From positions 1 through 64,000 of the forward strand of contig CAVSKI010000007.1 of assembly GCA_963728495.1 (NCBI GenBank): DNA of 64,000 nt, written 5' to 3'. Source of the stretch: JACVRW01 sp963728495. GTDB taxonomy: Bacteria; Actinomycetota; Thermoleophilia; Solirubrobacterales; Thermoleophilaceae. Every line of letters begins with the position of its first letter. Positions within the stretch are counted from its first letter, which is position 1. Shown here piece after piece: positions 7,640 through 16,428 of the stretch. The notes beneath the pieces were generated by a model, which did no database searches, was not told where the DNA came from, and worked only from the letters and a program-made list of their open reading frames with translations. A program made the translations under genes and the position numbers.

Positions 7640-7771
7640 TCAGGGTTGCCCGCCGGGTGGACGGCGGCGCTCCCTGACCTGCGTGACGATCAGCCACGCC
7701 AGAAACCCCAGCACGGGGATGAAGTACGCGATCGTGGTGAGCACGTGGCCGGTGTGGGCTAACAGAAACAT
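7640..7771 (-). CDS. small single-pass membrane protein (43 aa)
   Basis: A 43-residue ORF starting MFLLAHTGHVLTTIAYFIPV, with one strongly hydrophobic segment (about residues 10-30) followed by a basic, proline-rich tail (RERRRPPGGQP). The sharp hydrophobic/basic split and clean stop support a real tail-in membrane protein. No strong Shine-Dalgarno is visible. It is divergent from ppk2, whose start is 47 bases away. Function unknown. Confidence 0.6.
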   Translation of the reverse strand: MFLLAHTGHVLTTIAYFIPVLGFLAWLIVTQVRERRRPPGGQP

Positions 7772-7818
7772 CCCGGGTCCAATGGTCGCAGGCGGGCGGC
7801 GCGTGGAAGACTGTGGCC

Positions 7819-8649
7819 ATGAGTAAGAGCGAACAGTCGCCGGTCGGGCTCGAGGATGGAGACGCCTCTCCGTCGAAGCTCAAGCGCAAGAAGTACGAGC
7901 GCGAGCTGGAGAGGCTTCAGCTGGAGCTCGTGAAGCTCCAGCAGTGGGTGAAGAAGGCGGAGCTTCGAGTGGTGCTGGTGTTCGAGGGCCGTGACGCAGC
8001 CGGCAAGGGCGGCACGATCAAGCGGATCCTCGAACCGCTCAACCCGCGCGGTGCCAGGGTGGTGGCGCTGGGAACGCCGAGCGAGACCGAGAAGACGCAG
8101 TGGTACTTCCAGCGCTACGTCGAGCACCTGCCCGGCGCGGGAGAGATCGTCCTGTTCGACCGCTCCTGGTACAACCGAGCAGGCGTCGAGCGCGTGATGG
8201 GCTTCTGCAGCGACGACGAGTACTGGGAGTTCATGCACACCTGCCCGGATCTCGAGCGCATGTTGGTACGCGACGGCATCCTGCTTCGCAAGTACTGGTT
8301 CTCGGTCAGCGACGAGGAGCAGGAGCGGCGCTTCCAGAAACGCTCGGCCGACCCCACGAGACGCTGGAAGCTCAGCCCCATGGACCTCGAGTCACGGGAC
8401 CTCTGGGTCGAGTACTCGCGGGCCAAGGACGAGATGTTCCGCTACACCCACACGCCCGAAGCGCCCTGGTACACGGTCGAATCCGACGACAAGCGCAAGG
8501 CCCGGCTCAATTGCATCGCCCACGTGCTCGACAGCATCGACTACGAGGACGTGCTCCCCGGACCGATCGAGCTTCCGAAGCGCCCGCCGCAGGAGGACTA
8601 CGAGCGCCCGCCGCGCGAGGCCAACACCGAGATCATCAGCAAGTACTGA
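7819..8649 (+). CDS. ppk2: polyphosphate kinase 2 family protein
   Basis: A 276-residue PPK2 enzyme, which moves phosphate between inorganic polyphosphate and nucleotides in the cytosol. The Walker A segment GRDAAGKGG is at residues 57-65 and the Walker B/lid element FDRSWYNR at 113-120, with a lid region RRFQKRSADP further on. The one-domain length fits the class that phosphorylates nucleoside diphosphates or makes polyphosphate from them. I start at the ATG at 7819 rather than the GTG two codons upstream. It opens the phosphate/polyphosphate block that runs to ppk1 at 19.9 kb. Confidence 0.93.
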   Translation: MSKSEQSPVGLEDGDASPSKLKRKKYERELERLQLELVKLQQWVKKAELRVVLVFEGRDAAGKGGTIKRILEPLNPRGARVVALGTPSETEKTQWYFQRYVEHLPGAGEIVLFDRSWYNRAGVERVMGFCSDDEYWEFMHTCPDLERMLVRDGILLRKYWFSVSDEEQERRFQKRSADPTRRWKLSPMDLESRDLWVEYSRAKDEMFRYTHTPEAPWYTVESDDKRKARLNCIAHVLDSIDYEDVLPGPIELPKRPPQEDYERPPREANTEIISKY

Positions 8650-8666
8650 GCAGCGCCCGGCGCGGG

Positions 8667-10037
8667 TCAGCCGTTGGCCTGCGACAGAAGCCACAGGGCC
8701 AGGCATGTAAAGCCCACCATCACGGCGAGCATCCAGTACTGGGAGCGCACCGCCAGCTTGGCATCGTCGTACATGGCGAGCGCGCGGTCGTGGGCCAGCA
8801 TCAGCGCGGCCACGTGACCCGTGACCACGAAACCCACCTGCCAGTACCAGGTGGCGTTCGATCCGATCAGCGTGTAGTCGATCTGGCTGTCTGAGGTGCC
8901 GAACAGATTCGATCCGTCGCCGAGCGGGTCGGAGGCGAGGAAGGCGACGGCCTGCCCCTGGAAGAGCAGCAGCGTGAAGTAGTGCGCCGCCACGTAGGCC
9001 AGCGCGATCGGCACGAGCGTGTGCACGAAGGCCCGCGCCAGGTGGTCCGTGCTGAAGCCGCCGCCCACGCTCCGCGCCCCCAACACCCCTAGCCGGTAGA
9101 AGCCGTACACGAGCAGGATCGCGGCGATCAGCCCGAGCAGGAATGTGAGCTCGAGCGCGTTCTGAGGTGAGAGCCCCAGGTCGCCAAAGAAGCGAGCGAT
9201 GTCCGGAGCAACGCCGGTCCATCTCGGCCCGGCCGACGCGCCGTCGAACGTGACCGAGCCGATCATCACCGCGAGCAGCGGCACGGTGCCCGCGCCGGCC
9301 TTGAGGGCGGGCAGCCCGGACAACGGGCGGCGCAGGCCGACCACGCCGTCGCGCGTCTCGACCGGGGACAAACGCGAGAAGAGGTTGAAGTAGACCGAGA
9401 AGGCCTCCCCGCGGGAAATCCAGGTCTCCACCCCGTAGAGCGCCATCGCCACGAATGTCAGGGCCGAGTACACGAGCGTGGCTATGGCAATGGTTTGCGG
9501 CTGGTCCCCGTTGGCCGCCACTAGCTCCATCACCGCGAAGGCGAAGACCCCCGCCGCGGCCGGCCAATGGCCGAGGCGCTCGGGGTACGACAGCGGCGCG
9601 GGCAACCCGCCCCGGGCGGCCCGGGCGGCCACCCAGCCCACCCCGCGGCCGATTGCGCGCCAGGGGTTGAAGGCCTTGAAGAGATCGCCGAAGAGCACGC
9701 TGGCGGGCACGAAGGCCAGCCAGAAGATCACGTAGACGAAGGTCGGCGCCAGATTGGCGGTGGAGCTCTGGGTGCCGCGCAGGCCGGCGTAGACGAGCAC
9801 CACGAGAAGCGCGGCGCCGACCGCGCCGCACAGGATCTCGACCGGTCGAGATGCGAGCACCCGCCCGAACCCCCCCGGCATCGGCCTCCAGTGCTCGCGC
9901 TGGAGCTTCGGCTCGGGCCACAGCACCGCGAGCGCGACGAATGACACGACCAGGACCATCGCGGCGGCCCAGCCGAACAGCCACTCCGGAATGGGGAGAT
10001 CGGAACGGGCAACGAGCCCGTGGGCGAAGGTGATCAC
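8667..10037 (-). CDS. polytopic membrane protein (fenitrothion-hydrolase-like family)
   Basis: A 456-residue protein with about ten to twelve hydrophobic segments. It resembles actinobacterial membrane proteins that databases label 'fenitrothion hydrolase' after a Burkholderia organophosphate-degrading protein; I recognise this from overall pattern, and the label should not be taken as proven activity. Conserved-looking polar sites include FNPWRAIGRG, a DHLARAFVHTLVPIALAYVAAHY stretch split over two helices, and VVTGHVAALMLAHDRAL with membrane histidines. The GTG start overlaps the stop of the cupredoxin-like gene (GTGA), so the two are co-translated. Confidence 0.6.
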   Translation of the reverse strand: MITFAHGLVARSDLPIPEWLFGWAAAMVLVVSFVALAVLWPEPKLQREHWRPMPGGFGRVLASRPVEILCGAVGAALLVVLVYAGLRGTQSSTANLAPTFVYVIFWLAFVPASVLFGDLFKAFNPWRAIGRGVGWVAARAARGGLPAPLSYPERLGHWPAAAGVFAFAVMELVAANGDQPQTIAIATLVYSALTFVAMALYGVETWISRGEAFSVYFNLFSRLSPVETRDGVVGLRRPLSGLPALKAGAGTVPLLAVMIGSVTFDGASAGPRWTGVAPDIARFFGDLGLSPQNALELTFLLGLIAAILLVYGFYRLGVLGARSVGGGFSTDHLARAFVHTLVPIALAYVAAHYFTLLLFQGQAVAFLASDPLGDGSNLFGTSDSQIDYTLIGSNATWYWQVGFVVTGHVAALMLAHDRALAMYDDAKLAVRSQYWMLAVMVGFTCLALWLLSQANG

Positions 10038-10516
10038 GAAGGTGAGACGACCAGGCGCGCGACCAGTGGCTCGAGGCCCGCGTCTTCGGCCACATGGCTC
10101 TCGATCTCGAATTCGCCCTCGGCGTTGGCCTTGAAGCGAAAGCGCGCAGGCTGGCCCGGCGTCACCTCGCGCTCGATGTCATAACCGTGGAGATGAATGT
10201 CGTCGGGCGCGTCGGCCGTCACGACGATGCGCACGGTATCCCCCTTCACGACATCAATGGTCTTGACACCGCCGGCAACCGTGCCGCCTTTGATGGCGAT
10301 GCGCGTGACCTCCGGCTCGGGCGGCGGGGTGGGCTCGGTCTCGGTCGGCTGCGGCTCCGCCGAGTTGTCGCCGTTCGCCTCGGACTCGGTCTGCGCCGGG
10401 GTCGTACTGGCCGATCGTTCGGGCTCGTCGTTATCGCCCGGCGAGGCGATGAAAAAGGCGACGACCGCGACGGCCAGGGCAGCGACGACCAAAGCAATTC
10501 GCTGTTGATTCGACAT
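10034..10516 (-). CDS. membrane-anchored cupredoxin-like protein
   Basis: A 160-residue protein with an N-terminal membrane anchor (about residues 6-24), an acidic Thr/Pro/Glu-rich linker and a C-terminal beta-sandwich of cupredoxin type. The last domain has the VKGDTVRIVVTADAPDDIHLHGYD pattern (broken here by reading order only) seen in EfeO/cupredoxin-like domains; the histidines in HLHGY are possible ligands, but a clear type-1 copper site (C-x-H-x-M) is not visible. The ATG at 10516 is preferred to an upstream TTG. It is translationally coupled to the membrane protein after it, suggesting a shared extracytoplasmic role. Confidence 0.65.
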   Translation of the reverse strand: MSNQQRIALVVAALAVAVVAFFIASPGDNDEPERSASTTPAQTESEANGDNSAEPQPTETEPTPPPEPEVTRIAIKGGTVAGGVKTIDVVKGDTVRIVVTADAPDDIHLHGYDIEREVTPGQPARFRFKANAEGEFEIESHVAEDAGLEPLVARLVVSPS

Positions 10517-10673
10517 CGCGGCGGCGAAGTATGGCAACCGTGGTTTGTGCTTTTGGAGACATGCCAGGCGGGCGGGCCCCCATCCCGAACGCAGCGCCGA
10601 ACGCTCCGGTCCGCTGCGGGTCCTGCGCTGCGGAATCCGCGCGCAGGACGCGATCGCGCCTGACGCTCGGGCG

Positions 10674-11471
10674 CTAGAGGTTCTCGCGCGTCAGCAGGTC
10701 GGCTTCGAGCTCGAGGCTCAGCGAATCGTCGATCGCGGGATCGACCTCGAGGGCCTCGGACACCTTGTGCCCCTCGCTCGTTTCCGGATCGAAGCGGTAG
10801 CCCACGCCGAAGTGGGTGTGGATGTAGCTGCAGCCAGGAGAGGCCTGCTCGAGCTTCTGGCGCACCTTGCGGATGAACACGTCCACCGAGCGGTCTCCGT
10901 GGGCCATCGCATAGCCCCACACCGCCTGGTAGATCTCCTCGCGTTGCAGCACCTTGCCCTTGGCGTGCGCGAGCAGCTGCAGGACCTCGAACTCCCGCCG
11001 CGTGAGATCGATGCTGCTGCCGCCCACGAACGCCTGGAATTGATCGGCCCTGATCTCGAGGTCGCCGGCCACGAGCGGGCCGGTGTCCACGCGCGCCGAA
11101 GCGCGCTTGCGGCGGCGCACGACGGCCTCCACGCGAGCCAGCACCTCTTCGGGATGGCAGGGCTTGGTCACCCAGTCGTCGGCTCCGAGACGCAGCCCCC
11201 GCACACGCTGCGAGACGCTGGAGCGGCCGGTGCATACGACGATGCCGAGGCCGGGCAGCGCGGCGGAGACCCGCTCGACGAACTCCCACGCGCCGGGACC
11301 GAGCAGCGACAGATCCACGACCAGGGCGTTCACGCGCATGGAGATGAAGTCGTCCGTGCGAGGAGGAGCTTCGAGACGCCGGTACTGCCACCCCAGATCG
11401 TCGGCGCGCTTGACCAGCACGCGAACGAATCCCGAGTCGGAGTCGAGAATCGCGAGACGCATGTCCGACAT
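10674..11471 (-). CDS. OmpR/PhoB-family response regulator
   Basis: A 265-residue two-domain regulator. The receiver has the phospho-acceptor D53 (ALVVDLSLL), T81 and K103 (VTKP), so it looks competent. The C-terminal winged helix (about 140-235) ends with the DRSVDVFIRKVRQKL and THFGVGYRF signatures. An upstream PHO-box-like repeat and the adjacent pst operon suggest it serves as the phosphate-starvation regulator, but no sensor kinase gene is anywhere in the window. It is divergent from the receiver-less paralogue at 11588. I start at ATG 11471; ATG 11462 is possible. Confidence 0.85.
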   Translation of the reverse strand: MSDMRLAILDSDSGFVRVLVKRADDLGWQYRRLEAPPRTDDFISMRVNALVVDLSLLGPGAWEFVERVSAALPGLGIVVCTGRSSVSQRVRGLRLGADDWVTKPCHPEEVLARVEAVVRRRKRASARVDTGPLVAGDLEIRADQFQAFVGGSSIDLTRREFEVLQLLAHAKGKVLQREEIYQAVWGYAMAHGDRSVDVFIRKVRQKLEQASPGCSYIHTHFGVGYRFDPETSEGHKVSEALEVDPAIDDSLSLELEADLLTRENL

Positions 11472-11513
11472 CTGGCTCGAGTGTACGCGCCGGTCCGGGC
11501 GTGGGTCCAAGCC

Positions 11514-11531
11514 GTTTACAGGTTCTTCACA
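11514..11531. promoter_or_regulatory. PHO-box-like direct repeat between the two regulators
   Basis: GTTTACA at 11514-11520 and CTTCACA at 11525-11531 are repeated with an 11-base period, the spacing and sequence style of actinobacterial PHO boxes (GTTCACC-type). The site is 43 bases from the start of the response regulator and 57 from that of the receiver-less paralogue, so it could control both. Confidence 0.5.
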
Positions 11532-11587
11532 GCGTGGCAACGGCGAGGTAACGGACTTTCCGCTGGATGCTGGGAGGCTCGGAGGTC

Positions 11588-11962
11588 ATGGAAGCGGCGA
11601 CGAGTGCCATGAGGCCCTCCGGGCACATTCTCCACGCGGGCGATCTCGAGATCCGGCCCGACGAGTTCACCGCACTGGTCAACGGCGAGCCGCTGGCGCT
11701 CACCGTCCGCGAGCTCGAGCTGCTCACGGCGCTGGCCGAGCGCCAGGGTCGGATAGTCTCGCGGGCCGAGCTCTACGCGGTCGTTTGGGGGGAGCCGTAC
11801 CGAAAGGCCGACCGCTCCGTCGACGTCTACGTCGGCAAGCTGCGACAGAAGCTGGCCGGTGCCCTGCCGGGGGGGCACTTCATTCACACCCACTTCGGGT
11901 TCGGCTATCGCTTCACACCTTTTTCACAAGACGGGCACAGGTCGATAACAGACTCCGCCTGA
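11588..11962 (+). CDS. stand-alone PhoB-type winged-helix protein without receiver
   Basis: A 124-residue protein consisting only of the OmpR/PhoB DNA-binding domain. It parallels the neighbouring response regulator closely: DRSVDVYVGKLRQKL against DRSVDVFIRKVRQKL, and IHTHFGFGYRF against IHTHFGVGYRF. It has no phospho-acceptor domain, so its DNA binding cannot be switched in the normal way. It sits directly upstream of pstS, and the pstS PHO-box-like repeats lie within its 3' end. It could compete with, or set a basal level for, the full-length regulator. The ATG at 11588 follows GGAGG. Confidence 0.82.
   Translation: MEAATSAMRPSGHILHAGDLEIRPDEFTALVNGEPLALTVRELELLTALAERQGRIVSRAELYAVVWGEPYRKADRSVDVYVGKLRQKLAGALPGGHFIHTHFGFGYRFTPFSQDGHRSITDSA
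11911..11939. promoter_or_regulatory. three-unit PHO-box-like repeat upstream of pstS
   Basis: CTTCACA (11911-11917), TTTCACA (11922-11928) and GGGCACA (11933-11939) follow each other at exactly 11-base steps; the third unit is the weakest. They end 77 bases before the pstS start and overlap the end of the preceding gene. Order and period match PhoP/PhoB binding sites of actinobacteria. Confidence 0.55.
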
Positions 11963-12016
11963 CCGCAGTCGAGAGTCAGCGCCGACATGAACGACGACCA
12001 AACAAGGAGAGGGTCC

Positions 12017-12961
12017 ATGCGAAAGCTCCTCGCGTTCGCCGTCTGCGGTGTCTTGGCGCTCGGCGCCGCGGCCTGTGGCGACGACGAAGAATCCAGCAGC
12101 GGTGGTGGCGGAGGCGGAGGGGGCGACCTCTCCGGCACTATCAGGATCGACGGCTCGAGCACGGTCGGACCGTTCGCGCAGGCCGCGGCAGAGGAGTTCG
12201 GGGGCCAGAACCCGGGCGTGCGGATCACCGTCGGCACCTCGGGCACCGGCGGCGGCTTCGAGAAGTTCTGCGCCGGCGAGACCGACATCTCCGACGCCTC
12301 GCGACCGATCGACGAGGAGGAGGAGGTGCCGCTGTGCAAGAAGGACGGCGTCTCCTGGAAGGAGGTCCAGGTGGCCAACGACGGCATCTCCGTCGTGACC
12401 AATGCCGAGCTCAAGGTCGACTGCATGACCACCGAGCAGCTGAAGCAGCTCTGGGAGCAGGGCTCGAAGGTCAAGAGCCTCAATGAGATCGATCCGAAGC
12501 TTCCCGACACCGAGCTGAGCCTCTTCGGCCCAGGCACGGACTCGGGGACCTTCGAGTTCTTCACCGAGGAGATCAACGGTGAAGAGGGCAGCACGCGCAA
12601 GGACTATCAGCCCTCGGAGGACGACAACGTGCTCGTTCAGGGCGTCGCCGGCGAGCCCGGAGGCCTGGGCTACTTCGGCTTCTCCTACTACGAGCAGAAC
12701 CAGGACAAGCTGGGGCTCGTGAGCGTCGATGCCGGAGACGGCTGCATCACGCCGAGCCCGGAGACGATCGCCGACGGCTCGTACAAGCCGCTATCGCGTC
12801 CCCTGTTCATGTATCCGAGCCAGAAGGCGCTCAAGAAGCCCGAAGTCAAGGCCTTCATGGACTTCGTGGTCGAGAACTACCAGTCGATCTCGGAGGCCTC
12901 GCAAATCGTCCCGATGAGCCAGAGCCAGGCCGACAAGGCGAAGACCTCACTCGGGAGCTGA
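12017..12961 (+). CDS. pstS: phosphate ABC transporter, substrate-binding lipoprotein
   Basis: A 314-residue lipoprotein that captures phosphate outside the membrane for PstCAB. The signal peptide ends in a lipobox LGAAAC with the lipidated Cys20, followed by a Gly-rich linker. The mature part begins with the PstS pattern IRIDGSSTVGPFAQAAAEEF, then VGTSGTGGGFEKFCAGETDISDASR (two adjacent family segments) that contribute phosphate ligands. The ATG at 12017 has AAGGAGAGG upstream. It is the first gene of pstSCAB-phoU and is preceded by PHO-box-like repeats. Confidence 0.95.
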   Translation: MRKLLAFAVCGVLALGAAACGDDEESSSGGGGGGGGDLSGTIRIDGSSTVGPFAQAAAEEFGGQNPGVRITVGTSGTGGGFEKFCAGETDISDASRPIDEEEEVPLCKKDGVSWKEVQVANDGISVVTNAELKVDCMTTEQLKQLWEQGSKVKSLNEIDPKLPDTELSLFGPGTDSGTFEFFTEEINGEEGSTRKDYQPSEDDNVLVQGVAGEPGGLGYFGFSYYEQNQDKLGLVSVDAGDGCITPSPETIADGSYKPLSRPLFMYPSQKALKKPEVKAFMDFVVENYQSISEASQIVPMSQSQADKAKTSLGS

Positions 12962-13899
12962 GTGGAAGCAAGCGCAACAACCGCAGCAGCGGGCCGCGCG
13001 GAGGCACCACGTCTCCGCGCGGCCCGGCGCCGCTGGGGCGAGGACCTGATCAAGGGCCTCCTCATGCTGGCGGCCCTGATCTCCGTCCTCACCACCACGG
13101 GCATCGTGCTGTCTCTGCTGGAGGGGACGATCGTCTTCTTCGGTGAGGTCGGCGTGACCGACTTCCTGTTCGGCACCGACTGGTCGCCGCTGCTCGAGCC
13201 CGCCTCGTTCGGCGTGGTCCCGCTCGTTGCGGGAACCATGATCATCAGCCTGATCGGCATGGTGGTGGCCGTCCCGCTCGGGCTTGGAGCGGCCATCTAC
13301 CTCAGCGAGTACGCCCGCCCGCGTGTGCGCAAGACGATCAAGCCCATCCTCGAGCTGCTGGCCGGAGTGCCGACCATCGTGTTCGGCTACTTCGCGCTGA
13401 CCTTCTTCACGCCGGAGATCCTGCGCGGCCTCGTGGGCCTCGACGCGGCGATCTTCAACGGACTCTCGGCGGGGATCATCGTCGGATTCCTGATCGTCCC
13501 GACGATCGCCTCGATCTCGGAGGACTCCATGTCGGCGGTCCCCATGTCGTTGCGCGAGGGCTCCTTCGGCCTCGGCGCCTCGAAGCTCCAGACCACCCTG
13601 CGCGTGGTCTTCCCCGCGGCGCTCTCGGGCATCGTCGCGTCGATCGTCCTTGGACTGTCGCGGGCTGTGGGCGAGACCATGGTCGTGGTGATTGCGGGTG
13701 GGCTGGTGACCGGCTACGACCCGCTCAAGGCCATGGAAACCATGACCGCCTTCATTGCATCAACGGCCAAGGGCGACATCGCCACCGGCTCGATCGCCTA
13801 CAAGACGATCTTCGCTGTCGGCACCACCCTCTTCGTACTAACGCTGATCATGAACCTGATCTCGATCCGCTTCGTGCGCAAGTACCGGCAGGTGTACGA

Positions 13900-13903
<4 letters not shown>
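12962..13903 (+). CDS. pstC: phosphate ABC transporter permease PstC
   Basis: A 313-residue inner-membrane permease with six hydrophobic segments. The ABC-permease coupling loop appears as SMSAVPMSLREGSFGLGASK (EAA-type), and the ELLAGVPTIVFGYFAL segment is typical of PstC. The GTG start directly abuts the pstS stop, and the end overlaps the start of pstA (GTGA). With PstA it forms the channel through which PstB-driven phosphate uptake occurs. Confidence 0.95.
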
Positions 13904-14791
<888 letters not shown>

Positions 14792-14801
14792 GTGAGAGAG
14801 A

Positions 14802-15722
14802 GTGCCTGAGCCGGTGACCGAGCCACAGGACAAGAGCGAGCAGGAAACGGAACGCGGCCTGAGCCAGCGCATCGGAGCTCGCTCCGATGGCGGCACCGTC
14901 AGCGCGCCGGCGATGGAGGGTGCACCGCGCCCCGAGCGAGAAGAGCGCGAAGCCATCTTCGGCCTCGAGGACGTTCAGGTCTCCTACGGCCCCAAGCCGG
15001 CCGTGCGGGGAGTCAGCTTCGACATCGGCAAGCACGAGATCACGGCCCTGATCGGACCCTCGGGCTGCGGGAAGTCGACGCTGATCCGCTGTCTGAACCG
15101 CATGAACGACCTGATTCCCACCGCGCGCGTGGAGGGCAAGGTCACCTATCACGGCCAGGACCTCTACGGCCCCGACGTGGACGCCGTGGAGGTGCGCAAG
15201 CGGATCGGCATGGTCTTCCAGAAGCCGAACCCGTTCCCCAAGTCGATCTACGACAACATCGCGTTCGGCCCGCGCGTGCTGGGCATGAAGGGCGACATGG
15301 ACGAGATCGTCGAGCGCGCGCTCAAGCAGGGCGCGGTTTGGGACGAGGTCAAGGACCGCCTCAAGACCAACGCCTTCGGCATGTCCGGCGGACAGCAGCA
15401 GCGGCTGTGCATCGCCCGCTGCCTGGCCGTCTCACCCGACGTGATCCTGATGGACGAGCCCTGCTCGGCCCTCGACCCGATCTCCACCGGGAAGATCGAG
15501 GACCTGATGATGGAGCTCAAGCAGGACTACTCGATCGTGATCGTCACCCACAACATGCAGCAGGCCGCGCGGGTGTCGGACAAGACCGCGTTCTTCACCG
15601 TCGAGCTGGACGACGAGGAGCACCGCTCGGGCCGCGTCGTCGAGTTCGACGACACGGAGAAGATCTTCACCAACCCGTCCGATTCGCGCACGGAGGCCTA
15701 CGTCACGGGTAAGGTCGGCTAG
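14802..15722 (+). CDS. pstB: phosphate ABC transporter ATP-binding protein
   Basis: A 306-residue ATPase that powers PstCA. Walker A GPSGCGKST is at residues 85-93, with the PstB-specific FQKPNPFPKSIYDNIAFGPR region (Q-loop), signature MSGGQQQRLCIARCLA and Walker B VILMDEPCSALDP. The first 50 residues form an extra hydrophilic Glu/Arg-rich extension absent from typical PstB (about 250-260 residues). The GTG start has a GAGAGAGA stretch upstream. Some or all of the extension could be untranslated if an internal start is used, but the frame shows no better-placed start. Confidence 0.95.
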   Translation: MPEPVTEPQDKSEQETERGLSQRIGARSDGGTVSAPAMEGAPRPEREEREAIFGLEDVQVSYGPKPAVRGVSFDIGKHEITALIGPSGCGKSTLIRCLNRMNDLIPTARVEGKVTYHGQDLYGPDVDAVEVRKRIGMVFQKPNPFPKSIYDNIAFGPRVLGMKGDMDEIVERALKQGAVWDEVKDRLKTNAFGMSGGQQQRLCIARCLAVSPDVILMDEPCSALDPISTGKIEDLMMELKQDYSIVIVTHNMQQAARVSDKTAFFTVELDDEEHRSGRVVEFDDTEKIFTNPSDSRTEAYVTGKVG

Positions 15723-15723
15723 C

Positions 15724-16428
15724 GTGGCCGACACGACTCGATCCCATTTCCAGGAGGAGCTCGCCAAGCTCGAAGTTCAGGCGCTCGGCGGCCTCGACCT
15801 GGTGGTGGGCGCGCTCGACCGGGCGCTCGAAACGGTTCAGCACCAGGACGTGGAGCTGGCCGCGATGGTGATCTCCGACGACGACCGCATCGACGGCCGC
15901 TACCTGGAGGTGCAGCAGGGCATCCTGTCGCTGCTGGCCCTGCAAGCGCCCGTGGCCGGCGACCTGCGCATCGTCGCCGCGCTGCTGCACGCGATGAAGA
16001 ACATCGAGCGGATGGGAGACCAGTGCGTGAACATCGCCAAGCTCGTGCCGCTGGCCGGGCACGAGCCGCCATCCGACGCAAAGGTACTCGAGGACATCGC
16101 GCGTATGGGGGCCCAGGCGCGGGTGCAGGTGATCCAGTGCAAGCAGGCATTCGAGGGCCGCGACGTGGCCCTCGCCCAGGATCTCGTTCGCCAGGACGAC
16201 GAGATCGACCGCCTGAACCGAGACGTGTTCCGGCTCGCCTTGGACATCGGGGACGACCCCGATACCCGCGAGTGGGCAATGCATATGATGCTGATCGCTC
16301 GCGCCATCGAGCGAATCGGCGACAATGCCGTGGATATCGGCGAGCAGACCGCCTTTGTCGTCACCGGTCTGTTCCGGGAGTTCGAGGACGCCTCGCACCC
16401 GGAGCTTGCTCCGCCGTCCACTGCTTGA
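15724..16428 (+). CDS. phoU: phosphate transport regulator PhoU
   Basis: A 234-residue, all-helical protein made of two PhoU repeats. Each repeat has its characteristic pattern: LRIVAALLHAMKNIERMGDQCVNIAK in the first, and AMHMMLIARAIERIGDNAVDIGEQ in the second (E/D-x-x-x-D metal-binding faces, quoted in family form). PhoU restrains the Pst transporter and represses the phosphate two-component system when phosphate is plentiful. The GTG start follows the pstB stop by one base; the stop overlaps the TTG start of the phosphatase gene. Confidence 0.94.
   Translation: MADTTRSHFQEELAKLEVQALGGLDLVVGALDRALETVQHQDVELAAMVISDDDRIDGRYLEVQQGILSLLALQAPVAGDLRIVAALLHAMKNIERMGDQCVNIAKLVPLAGHEPPSDAKVLEDIARMGAQARVQVIQCKQAFEGRDVALAQDLVRQDDEIDRLNRDVFRLALDIGDDPDTREWAMHMMLIARAIERIGDNAVDIGEQTAFVVTGLFREFEDASHPELAPPSTA

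Noticed and set aside
8392..10095. 567-residue minus-strand frame overlapping the membrane protein
   Set aside because: Alternative frame of the 8667-10037 gene, Arg/Ala-rich, no hydrophobic pattern.
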